Origin: Umbelopsis ramanniana AG
Lineage: Eukaryota; Mucoromycota; Umbelopsidomycetes; Umbelopsidales; Umbelopsidaceae
Direction: 5' to 3'
NCBI RefSeq assembly: GCF_025399195.1
Contig: NW_026252090.1
Location: 62,001-126,000 of the forward strand
Length of the DNA: 64,000 nt
Positions 33,188-45,000 of the stretch are shown here, in pieces. The translations under genes were made by a program, and so were the position numbers. The notes beneath the pieces were generated by a model. That model was not told where the DNA came from and did no database searches. It was given only the letters and a program-made list of their open reading frames with translations. Numbering within the stretch: position 1 is the first letter of the stretch; every line of letters starts with the position of its first letter.

Positions 33188-34460
33188 CGTGTGAAACGAG
33201 ATAGGATTACGAAAGGAAGATAGTTAAACACCAAAAGACGTCTTAGTTATACGGTTGGCACCGGAGTTGATTAGATGAGCCCAGAATTGGAAAATTGTCG
33301 ATGGGCCAGCGTTTCATTGGCCATGTTCACATTGTAAGCAGTCACTCCCGCTGTCGATTGGGCAGAGCCATCCAAGGGTCGATTATAACGTCATGACGTA
33401 CGAATATTGCTCACATCCGACATCTATTTTGAGCCACATTTTTGTTGCTGGCAGTTTACAATGAACCGATATTATGTGCTTGTCTGATGAGCAATTCCTT
33501 TTTCATCCGTTTCATGACGGAAGAAAAGAAAAGAATTGCCAGTGAAAGTGAGATTTGCAAAGTATGGAAAATTTTTGCCACATGCTCACATATTACGAGA
33601 TTTGCGCGCGGCGAATTGGGTACCGCTGAAGCGAAACAAAAGTTCATTCTCAGGCCGTGTCACTGACGACAGACAATTTCCTTTCGCGATCGCGAGCTTG
33701 TCAGAAATTCTAGCAGGTACAGAAAAAAAAAATAGTGCTCATTTAGATGGATTTTTATTTGCAAAGCTGATGCATTCCAAACGTTGCATATCATATAAAC
33801 GAGGGTTGTTTTGCTCAACCTTTTGACCGTATGCTGGCCTGACAGGTCAGCCGAACCATCGTGCCAAGACGCACCGCCCCCCTGCCAGCTGAAACAGCTA
33901 AAATATTGACAGGATGTAATGAAAGTATCAGGAACTGTCGATCAAAGAATAGTATGAATGAGCAATTAAAGAAAAGCATATTTTGTTTTTTTATACAGGT
34001 TTGTAATGTTTCCGCAATCCAATTTGAAGCAAGTATTTCATTCGTTCCAAATTTGACTTGGACCCGCGTACGCAATAAAGTAGCTTTTAAATCTCAGTCG
34101 TAGGGTCACTACGCTGTCGAGGCAAATGCCCCCCCCGCAACGTGCAGCTGCATTACATACACTGTTGTAGAGTCGGCGCCCCCCTTGCCAAGTCTACAGC
34201 TACCTGATAATGCATTGCAAACTTTTATATTCATTAAAAAACGCAAAAAAAGTCTTCTGGAGATGAATTGAGTTGCCTACAGTTTATCACGTTATCTGAC
34301 ATCAAGGAGGGATGCTAGTACAAGCTGGAATCTTCAAAAGAAGGTCAGATTGGTTCAATTCAATGTGGTCTAAAAAAGGTGATCTTGTAGGCTGCGGGCT
34401 GGGCAAAATTGCTCCTTATCAAGTTTATAAAAATGATCTATAATGGGAGTTCCTATATTT
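33188..34460. other. Divergent intergenic region
   Basis: Holds the promoters of the AAAP transporter (left) and the secreted hydrolase (right). It contains C-runs near 34125-34135 and 34180-34186. No gene seen. Confidence 0.5.
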
Positions 34461-34468
34461 TATATATA
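34461..34468 (+). promoter_or_regulatory. TATA box of the secreted hydrolase gene
   Basis: TATATATA 82 nt before the ATG at 34543, followed by a T/C-rich leader. Confidence 0.5.
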
Positions 34469-34542
34469 TTTCGACTTTTATTTCTTTTACTTCTTCTGTT
34501 CTTCTTTTAGTTTTTGTTTGCCTCTCTTTAATCGACTCCTCC

Positions 34543-35640
34543 ATGAAGCTGGCGGTCTTGGTCATTACGTGGTTGGCATGTATGCTTATGCCTGCTGAAA
34601 TGATCAAGCTCAATATCGGCAGCAAAAAAACATATCCAATTGTCACAGGTGCCGAAGTTGGCTCTATGTATATTGCTGATCATCGCTATATTGCCAATTA
34701 TCACACAGCTAATGCAAGCCGTCAAGATATAACGAGAGCTGTCATTGTTGTCCATGGTAAACATCGAGATGCCTGGAATTACTACAGAGCTGTCCAGAGC
34801 GCAGTCAAAGTATCGGCTGTCAACGCATCCAATATTTTCATTATCGCTCCCTTATTTTTGAGTACTTGGGACTTGGATTTAGCCAAACCGACGTCTTTAA
34901 TTTGGAAAGGTTGGTCATCAAGTTTTTTCTAGTTCGGTAAACCGATACGTTTTGTTTTGTAACTTTGAAATAACTGACACACTGAAACCTGTACAGATAA
35001 CTCTTGGATGGACGGTGGAGATGCAATTAATTACACCATCAGCAGTTTTTCAGTCCTCGATTATCTTGTCTCCCATTTTTCTGATAAAAATCGCTTCCCA
35101 AATCTCGACTCTGTGGTTATTACTGGCCATAGCGGTGGAGCGCAACTAGTACAACGCTATTCACTAGTTGGAAACGATAGCACGGATGGAATCAATCTCC
35201 GATATGTAATTGCCAATCCAAGCTCATTTGTATACTTCAATGAGTACCGACCACGCAACGTCGATCCTATCCGCTGCCCTGACTGGAATACTTGGAAGTA
35301 CGGGATCGTTAAGCCTCCTAGATATGTCCTAGAATCCCAAAGAGTCAAGGGGTTAACGGATTTAGGAAGTGCCTTGGAGACATTCGCAGCACGCGATATT
35401 GTTTATATGAATGGTCAATACGATAACTTCACTTCGGGCAACGCGCTGGATACTGGATGCGAGGCTGAAGCGCAAGGTGTATCTCACATAGACCGGGGCC
35501 TTGCATACTGGAGTTACATTACTTCTATCCTACCGCTTTCTAATTTTAACCAAGATATAGAAATCGTCCCTCGCATGAACCATAATGCGACTGGCATGTT
35601 TTGCTCAACAGCTGGATTGTATGCCATACTTGAATCCTGA
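34543..35640 (+). CDS. Secreted alpha/beta hydrolase, 336 aa
   Basis: Exons 34543-34909 and 34997-35640. The first ~20 residues (MKLAVLVITWLACMLMPAEM) act as signal peptide or anchor. The fold is recognisable: VIVVHGKHRD oxyanion-side strand, the nucleophile elbow GHSGGAQ with Ser about 168, a candidate acid in NGQYDN (Asp about 265), and a candidate His in MNHNATGMF (about 318) close to the C-terminus. Several N-x-S/T sites (NAS, NYT, NDS, NFT, NAT) support secretion. Similar fungal proteins are uncharacterised; substrate could be an ester, lipid or peptide. The catalytic elbow is certain, the exact acid residue is inferred from spacing. Confidence 0.83.
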
Positions 35641-35880
35641 TTTTTAATCTCTTCCTTCATTGTACCACCCAACTATGTACATTTGACATATCACCTCCAT
35701 ACACTGTATTATATGCTATTTTTTCATCACTTATCTCCCTACCGTTATACCCATGACATATATCTCCTCTTACATAATATTTTCAGTTTATTCGTGAAAA
35801 GGTGTTATCCAAAAGCGTGTAAATAGAGCTATTCTGGTTTAAAATTTTACCCCTGCGTTCAATCTGCTTCAATCAATCGC

Positions 35881-36778
35881 TTAAAATTGGTGCTTGGCAA
35901 GAGTTTCGTAAAAGGTTTTGCCTTGAATCTCAGCTACAGTATGTTCAACGTCCGACACTTGACGGCTGCCATCGGCAGCAGCGAAGGTACCAGCACCCCA
36001 TGCTGAGCCTCCGCGAACAACGTTGACATCAGCAAACTGAGGGAAGGTGTTCTTGTAGCCAAGAGGAACATAGACGATTCCGTGGTGAGCAAGGGTAGAA
36101 ATAGTGCTGAGAGCGGTCACTTCTTGACCTGAGCAAAAAGTGTCAATTTATTCTTAGTCATTAATCTGTTCCTAACCATCACTCACTACTAAGCACACTT
36201 ACCTCCACCCATGGTTCCGGTGGAAACAAAGATACCAGCAAACTTTCCATGAAGTGCACCCTTAGCCCACAAACCTCCGGTTTGATCCCAGAATTGTCTC
36301 CACTGAGCAACGTTGTTGCCGTAACGGGTCGGGATACCGAGCAAAAAGCCATCGTATTCTGCAAGCTTTTCGGGAGTGATATCAGGAATGGTGGTATCCC
36401 TATCGGTGGGAAAACAGAAGGTCAATCGAAGAAGTGAGGTATCGATCACGAAAATCACGCCACAAACCTTGGGGGAGCATGCATTTTTTGAAGCACATCA
36501 GCTACGCGGCGGGGTCTCGTATTAGTATACTTTGTCACATACATGTTACTCTATGTGTTTTGCTTTTGCTTACCTGAGAGAGTTTCAGGAATTTGGAACA
36601 AGTCTGCAGCACCGCCAGCGGCAGTAACACCCTTGGCAACAGATTTGGCCAAAGAGCCGATATGTCCGTACAGGGAGTAGTAAACGATTGCGATCTAAAG
36701 GATATATGTCAATGTGAGTTTCATATATTGGTAATCAATTATTTATTATTTTGAAAGTAGAGTTACCTTGGGAGCCAT
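35881..36778 (-). CDS. PST2: WrbA-type NAD(P)H:quinone oxidoreductase, 203 aa
   Basis: Flavodoxin-like enzyme that reduces quinones by two electrons with FMN, protecting against redox cycling; fungal members sit at eisosomes or in the cytosol. Five exons: 36767-36778, 36574-36694, 36468-36501, 36203-36399 and 35881-36128. The first exon codes only four residues (MAPK). FMN-phosphate loop [10 protein letters not shown], family signature [20 protein letters not shown] and the loop [10 protein letters not shown] are all present, and the second flavin-side stretch [13 protein letters not shown] follows. Length is normal for the family (about 200 aa). The gene name follows the yeast PST2/RFS1/YCP4 group and is not meant to separate those paralogues. 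Confidence 0.93.
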
Positions 36779-37907
36779 AATATTAAAATGAGATGGGTAA
36801 CGAAGAGAAAAGAGTGTGTTCCCTGATCTGCTTTTATAGTCGTTCTGGATACACGTTGGCTGACATAATTGCTGACGGCAAGCTGACTGATTTGTGCACG
36901 TGAGCGGTATTGCTTGCAAAATCACCAAACATCAACCCTTCCGTGAGACTCCAAATTGAAGGCGATCGTACAGAATAATAATACTATTCGCGTGTATGGC
37001 TGAACTGAGGTTAAATTGCCATAGATTCGGCGTTTCAGAAGGTCACAGGCAATATTGGGTTCGCATGCTCGTTGCCATGACACTTCGCTTAGCTTTACAA
37101 TAAATGATTAAGAGCGATTTTCCTTTTCTAAATTTGCGTTTAGCAATGTTTCTGTTATACAAAGATGTCGAAATGCCCTTTACAGGCATGAAAAGTGTTT
37201 CGGTTCTTGCCTCGTTGGCTTTCCGGGAGGCAACGCCGAGAGTGTGTTTCACGAACGATTTTAGAATAGAAAGAGCTTGTACAGTACATGTGCTGGTTAT
37301 AAAGTTGACACTTTCAGGTCAACTGAACTGTCTATGATCAGCTGATGGTTGCCTCCATTAGTATGACAGAAGCTCTGGCTTGTCAGGTTTTCAAACCCCT
37401 AGTTCCACGGGAGAGCCAGGGATACGAAATTCTAGAAAAGCTTCCGCTTGTTATGATGTCGAGCACCACATCTAATCTACGGTTCAATACAAGTTATTAT
37501 TCGTCTTTCCAACGAACACCAATGAATATCAGCCTGTCATGACTTCACCTATAGGCTTGCGAAGGAAGAAATCATAGGGTGCTAACTATATCGAAAATTC
37601 AACTTTTTGACACAGTGAGCAACTCCATCGATAGGTAATGATAAATCTTTGAATATCTGCGATTCCATACGCTGTCAAAGAAAATAGATTTTAGGTGAGT
37701 GAGTGTTGACCTGTCTCCACTTCAGTAGTATATTACGCAAGTAAAGTGTCGATCTTCTGAACGGTGCTTTCTGGAAAATGTCCTCCCAGAAGCTTTAGCA
37801 TAATGTCGGACTTTGTCCGCATTCCCAATTTTGCGGTCAGCGCTTAACTTTCACAGAGTTAAAATTCAATTTCCCTTCACTGCTTGGCCATCCTTTGATC
37901 ATCCCAG
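36779..37907. other. Divergent intergenic region
   Basis: Promoter space between the WrbA-type gene (minus) and ARL5 (plus). No coding frame with support, no repeats noticed. Confidence 0.45.
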
Positions 37908-38879
37908 ATGGGCATTTTATTCAGTAGTCTCTGGTCTAAACTGTTTTCTAAAGCAGAAGTGAAGATCATCATAGTTGGTCTTGACAATGCCGGAAAAACC
38001 ACCATTTTATACAAACTGTAAGTGCCATAGCTCCGCATAATCCTTGATCAGTCACAAAGCCTGACCAACAAATTTGGAATCTTAGCCTTCTGAACGAAGT
38101 GGTGACGACCACTCCGACCATCGGTAGCAACGTAGAGGAAATAACTTACAAGAACATAAAGTTCTTGATGTGGGTAAGTATCTTTAGTTCTTTTGCTAAG
38201 CAGTCTACATCTGTACGCCTAACAGACTGTATCTCATATCAGGATATTGGAGGCCAAGAGTCCTTACGAACGTCTTGGAAAACATACTATACCAATACAA
38301 AGGTCAGTGGAAGATCATCAGGAAAGATTGTGTACTATAAGACAACGAAGCTTATCGTCATACCATCACATTTTAGGCGGTCATCATGGTCGTAGATAGT
38401 AATGACACCGATCGATTACATATTGCCAAGCGGGAGTTGCATCAAATGGTTGAAAGCGAGGTAAAAAGATAATTAATACCTTGTGTGTGGGGTTCAATCT
38501 TGATAATATTTTACTGACGGCATCTCCAACATAGTCACTCGCGGACGCAGCAATCTTAATATTCGCTAATAAGCAGGACGTTAAAGGAGCATTGAACTCA
38601 GCGAAGGTCTCCGATGCGTTGGGGTTGGTGACTTTGAAGGATCGACAGTGGCACATTCAGGTATGTTGAAAGTTGAAGTTGTGAATCCATACCGTCTTTC
38701 ATTGACAAGCCCCTTGACAAATCGGCATTCGATAGGCATGTTCGGCTCTGACAGGAGATGGGTAGGTTATTTGAGTTTCTCTCTGGAACAAGTATTGATG
38801 CAGGCAATCAACTAATCCTTGGCATAATAGGCTATTTGAGGGCTTAGATTGGATTGTTGCGCGTCTTGGCGGACAGTAA
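37908..38879 (+). CDS. ARL5: ARL5-type small GTPase, 180 aa
   Basis: Arf-like GTPase of the trans-Golgi network that helps recruit the GARP tether for endosome-to-Golgi traffic. Seven exons: 37908-38017, 38086-38173, 38243-38302, 38377-38460, 38535-38660, 38736-38761 and 38831-38879. MGILFSSLW start with Gly2 for N-terminal modification, P-loop GLDNAGKT, switch [13 protein letters not shown], switch [19 protein letters not shown] and the SAL guanine-specificity loop are intact. The TIGSNVEEI and [13 protein letters not shown] segments separate ARL5 from Arf1, ARL1 and ARL8. The 26-nt sixth exon is very short. Confidence 0.93.
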
Positions 38880-39095
38880 ATTATGTGTAGTGCCTTTAAG
38901 ACGACGAATGTAAATGTTATATAATCTATAGTTAAAACCAACTGTTTAATAGAACAATAAATTGAAGAGATTGCTTTGGTGTTTATGAAACCTGGCCGAG
39001 GTTGGGGATATCCGAAGGGCTGTGCACGTTGGCTGTATTTGGGGAATCGTCCGCCCAGAAAGAGCAGTCATCTATTCCTGCCTGTTCCTCTCATC

Positions 39096-42000
39096 ATGTG
39101 GAGGTCTTGGGTAGATCGCCTCAACACAGCGACTACAGACGCCGAGGAGACAGAAAGGCACTTATACGATGCTGAAAAACACTTGAGTCCATCGGATTTG
39201 CAGCAGTAAGTTTTGGTGACCTTTGCACTGATCGCCCGGACATTCTGTACATGGCCCTAACGTTCCATTCCCTGTCAGACGACAAACAGAACAAGAAGCC
39301 CTTCGTTTACTTTGTAATAAGGCTTATGAAAGGTCTGAAGGCTTAACTGAAAATGTAAGTGTCGTCCTCTTCATAACTTCGTTTCAAGGTGGTCGTTACC
39401 TTCATCCAAACCTGACAAAACTCGATACATCACTAGGACATAGCAGACATGCTAGGAACCCAGATACTTCCGCAATTTGTGAAATTGCATGAAACATACA
39501 TTGATGATATCGAGAATAGCGTTGGTGACAGCAGAAATCTTGCGGCGTTGATCACGAAATCATTTATAACCGGAATTCGAAAGGTGCCTGAGGCACTCGG
39601 CAAGCTAAGGACAAGCTTTAATCTGTTGAATCAGCTGCAGTCCAAAGATAATCTCTATTATCACATTGTCGTGCTTAAAATTCTGACAAAAGAAATGGTA
39701 AATGGTCTTCAATGCGATATTTGTCAACCAGGATTGAGTGTTGATGTAGCTCCCCTTCCCATCCAGAGAGATTCTGTTATTGCTTTACTCTATCATCAAA
39801 AAATACCTTCAGTGATGATCAAACTTATTAGATCGTTTATTGACATACCAAACAACGAGCTTAAGGATATGGAGAGTGAGGTTGATAAGGAATCAGACAC
39901 AGTCGCTTCGGTCTCGGAGACAGCTGATATTTTGGCGGATATACTGCGAAACTTAGTCCGGAAGCCTCAAGCACTAAGAAGATTTGTGGTCGAAGACAAC
40001 CTCTTCGTTTTGCTCCGAACGTTTCTCACTAAGCCTAATGTACCCAATGAAGCAATTTTGGAAACTTCCGCAGATGGAGAACAAACAAAGTATGACCTCA
40101 TGTGGAAAAAGTGGTATGTACATTGAACAATGTGAAGTTAGGAGGTGATCTCAGTCTCATTATGTTGCGCTTGTAGTATATTCTCTGTTTTAATCTCTAC
40201 CGATGGGGATTGGGAGGTGGTACGATATTTGCACGGGAAACAGCTGATGCAAATGGTTACTCAAAGCTGGAAGGTATATTCTGGAAAGGATGCTTCTCAG
40301 CAAACACCTTGGGAGCATATTGAGATGGAAGTAGAGCTTGTTGCACACTATCTGCAGGTATGTACATATCATAGTGGGTCGAAGCGTACTCAATGGCCGG
40401 ATGTATCAACTGACGCCTCTGCAGATGTCGTTTAAAGCGTCCAGTGATACGCTGTTCAAGGACTTTAGTGAGTCTGGAGGATATGGTTATTTGGTTAATA
40501 TGGTCATAGAAACTTCAACGGGGAAGTCATCTTCTGACAAACAGGTTAGAGTCTAAGGGTGGTTGTTTTTAGATTGCTGACGGTTTTTACTAATTTAATG
40601 ATCAGACCCAGATCTACAACATTATGGAAAATCTGATATACGTCGGCCCAGACAAAGTTGATTTTTCATACATAGATGGAAGTCCATATCAGCACGAAGG
40701 TATGAATGCTCTTGTATAAACGAGTAGCTAGTTTACAAATTTGCCTCCAGCTGATTGACATGTACATCAATATAGATTTTGTCATACCGCAATATCCTGA
40801 AGGTCAGTAACATTTGATGCAGTTACATTTACAGCTCTTCACGTCTGACTTGTCATTTTAGAATCAAGAATACGGAATGTTGATGCTTTTCAGATTCTGC
40901 TTGATTCCATCCTATCCATGGTGTCCACAAACAGTGAAACGACAGATGACACAAAGCAAAACCAGAAAAGCTCGATACGGCTGATTATGTTGCAATCGTT
41001 GGATCACTGTATCCGAGCGAATCCTGTAAATTATTTCATTACCGTTCCAGTCAACGCTCTGCCATTGCTCTTGGAGAAGCTTTATGGTTTTGATGAGAAG
41101 TCACAAGTGAGTTTGGACGTGATTGGATTAGCAACATGTACTCCTTCCTAAGTACAGTTTATAACTGATGCATCGTTTATTTCTTTTAGACGGTCATTTT
41201 GAATCTTCTCAGTTATGTTATGTGGGATCTTAACTATGTCCCGTTTAAAGAGCTGGCAGTCATCTCGCTACACTTACAAAGTAGGTATCAACGTTATCGA
41301 GCTCTGGACGGTTTGAGGATCCACTAACCAAAAATGTATAACGTTAGGCAACTCATCATCGGGCCGCGCAATTCCACTCATATGTGGAGTTTTCAAGAAG
41401 TTGTTAGCCAAATCGGACAAATTTCAGAGCGTTTTCAGGGAAGTTGGCTTAGTGAATGTTTTTGCCGCTACCCTCTCTGAAATTATCACAGTCCTGCACC
41501 AAAGACGCCTGAGTAGTGGGGAGATCGTTATTAGCGAGGGCAAAGGTGATGGCTTCATTGATAATGCGATTGCCAGCTTCGATGCCATCTCAGATACATT
41601 AGTGCACATGCTTCGCGATGGTGAAAATGCCAAGCTCTTCTTGAGAAGGTATGCACGACCGTATACATAACAATATTTTAACATCATTCACTCACTATTA
41701 TACATTTGCAGTTTGAAAGGGAATATCACAGATTTGATTGCGAATGATAAGACTCGAAAAAGTGCCATGTCGCTCGTTGAGTTGCTCCTTCGGGCAGCTC
41801 CCTTGCAAACATCCGGAGGAGACACATCACCTACCTCACCTTCCGATTTATCTGGAGCTCAAGATCAGGTTATTCAATTGATGGAAATGGCCCAAACGTT
41901 GGATAAGCGAGAGATCTTGCTCAAAACACAGATACTTAACATCATTTCACATGCGTTCAAAACCACTCCAAGCATGCGCAACTCTTTCCGTTCCTTTGGT

Positions 42001-45000
42001 GGCTATGTAACGCTCATTTCTGTATTGGTCAGCTTGGAGGACATTTACACTGAATTAAGTTCTGCCGACGGTATCACCACAAGTGAAGGCGTTGCGATAC
42101 AAGAGAAGGAAGTAGATGATCTAGTAGAGGCAGTGCTAGATTTACTACGAAAGTCAATGACAGGCTCACCCATCAACTGCCGACACTTTACTAAAAATGT
42201 GACCTATGGATCCCTGGAGAATGCCATCAAAATGACGGGTGTGTTGCAAAATTTATCATCAACTTCCAAGCTCTTCGGCACCTTGCTTGCTTTTGCAACT
42301 GATAGGGATGAATTCAAGAACATCTTTGTGTCGAACGATCATTTGGCTGAGAACCAACCTTCAGTTACCAATGATGCAATAACTGTATCCATAGAGAAAA
42401 GGCTCAATTTATCTTCGGTGCGATTGGTGAATGCAGATGTTATGATAAGCATCATGAATTTGCAAAAAGAAATTGGAGCAAATCACGAATTGTCGATGCA
42501 AATATTCACATCCGTGCTTACTCTTGCATATGGCAACAGACACAACCAAATTTTACTGAATCGAAATGGGATGATACTACATCTTCTTGAGAGGCTTTAT
42601 CCGAAACCCACTGTGTTCGAGCTCTCGGATGTGTTTGAAGAACATGCTCTTACTGATGCTGAGCGACAGATATTGACCAGCTTGCTCCAAAGACTGACCG
42701 CCCTTGGCTTGTCATATGCGGAGCTTCGATATCTGTTCGAGGCGTTCGAGGATCAACAATCCAAGACAGTTAGCCTTACCAAAAGGAGCAGTGCTATCTT
42801 TCTGGACACCCTACGATATAGCGTCGAAAGTAGTCGCTGGCCAAACTTCATTCACCTCGATTTGAGTGCGAAAGAAACCTCTGCTATTGCTTTGGATCAT
42901 GTGTTACCCTTTCCGCCAAACAGTGGATACACTTTATTGTTCTGGATACACATTGAAAAGCAGTCAGAATCATCAAGGTTGACCATTCTTGATGTCATAC
43001 AAAACGGCGAGACAAAGCTTAGCGTAACTGTTGATGGTCAGAACCGACACCTTCATATCGAGATCCAAGGTCGAAAACAAATCATGTCGTTTAATGCCTT
43101 CCAGTTTCAACCGAACTACTGGTATCACATTGCCCTTGTTCACAATAGATCACGCCTTGGACTGACTTCCAGCATCATGGCTTTGTACGTCAATGGATCA
43201 TTCCTCGAACAGATACGCTGTCCGTATAACTTGTCTAGTGGGTCACCTCAATCAAAACTGGTCTTCGGTGGATTAGCTTCAGAAACACTTCCTGTAGAAA
43301 ACAGACAAGTAGTATGGGACCTTGGACCTTCCTACATCATTGAAGATACCTTGGATAGTGATATTGTTAACCTACTATTCAACGTGGGAGCAAGATATAC
43401 CGCATTATTTCAAGATTCGCTAAAACAATTTCAAAGTTATGAAACATCCACTACCCTGTTCCTCAAGCTCAGGTCCTTGTCCAAAGCTTCAAGCAAAGGC
43501 GATTCTAGTCACAGCGCCTTTGTAGAGGCCATGCGCGGGATTGGAAGCACAGTCATTCCTGAGCAGAAAATTGTGGTAGCACTGTTCGCTGGAAATACGA
43601 TATCTGAAGATGCAGAAAGAATGATATACCCCTGTAATGAAGGCATAAAACGTTTCCTTGCATCCAAAACTAATCTGGGCGATGTCACTCTCAACTCTGC
43701 GGTTCCAAAGATCAACAAGGCACTCTGGCAGCCGAACGGATTAGCTTATCTGCTTGGATCGCCCCTTGTTGTTCGACCAGCATCAGTGGATGATGTCTTG
43801 TGGAAAGTTGGTGGATTTTCAGCGGTTCTAAAACTTGTTGAAGTGGCGGAGGTATGTCGTTTAAAGCATAATTTCATGCTTTGTAGGTAATGCTGACCTT
43901 TCCACAATAGACCCCAAGTACACTTTACAAAACATTGGGTATTCTCTTTGAGGCTGTGCGATGCTCTTGGAGAAATTCAGAAGATATGGAAAGATTACAT
44001 GGATACGAAATTTTGGCATATTTGCTGAAACAGAAGCGGGACATCATTGAAATTGACCACTTGGAGAGACTGTTAAGTTTTATTGGAAAAGATGGTGCCT
44101 ACTTAAAGTAAGTTACCTGAAATGCATGCCTTTTGTTATTATCGCATACTAATTGCACTGTATTAGCGAATCTGTGATCAACAATCCATACGCTTATCGA
44201 TATATTGTGTTGAACTTTGAGATCTGGAAACGTACATCGATTGCTGTACAGAAGGCTCATCTTGACCAATTCTTCTTGTTCATACAACAGAGCAAGTTCA
44301 GGAATTTCAATATTAAACGGCTACAAAACATTCGTAAGTTTCATAGCAACCCGGTGATTCTTAGCATCGTGTAAGATGGGAACTAACCGGCGATGGCGTT
44401 CTAGATTTGGTCAAGAAAATGCTTTTAGCTTTTCGATTAAGCGTTTACTCTAAGGAATTGGTGCCGTCGGCTGTTGCTGCCCTACGGGTAGCTATGATGA
44501 ACAACTGGACAACAGACAGCATACGTGCTGTTGCCACTTTCTTAGCATCATGTCTACCAGATTGTAAGTCACCCACGTCTTTCCAGCTAAAAATTTTCAT
44601 ATCATCATGTACTCACCTTAGATCTCGAAATTGCGTAGATAAAAACAGCAACTTACCCTCACCTACTCCTTCATCCGCCTCTTCACCCAGGACCAGAGAG
44701 TTGAGATCGGAGAACCAGGATTTCGGAAACCCACAAAGTTCAGCAGCAAGAAAAGAAGTTATTCTCGATGCAAAAGGATTTCCTAGCACCGACAAAAAGA
44801 CTCAGATGTGCATTATTGTCATGGAAATGCTTCATGGCATCCTTTGTGAGCCTCAGAACCAAGATCTCGTTGCAAAGTACTCAAACACCATCACCAACAA
44901 ATGGGCTCTATTGTTTTTTGAAAAAGACGTCCACCCTTATGTCGTTGTACTGGCATTGAGGATCCTGTGCCGGTTATTGATACTTCAGGGCCCAGCTTAT

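Noticed and set aside
44564-44638. Read-through segment in the WDFY3-like gene that looks like coding sequence
   Set aside because: A GTAAGT donor and a TTGCGTAG acceptor define a 75-nt intron that keeps the frame and removes an atypical low-quality segment.
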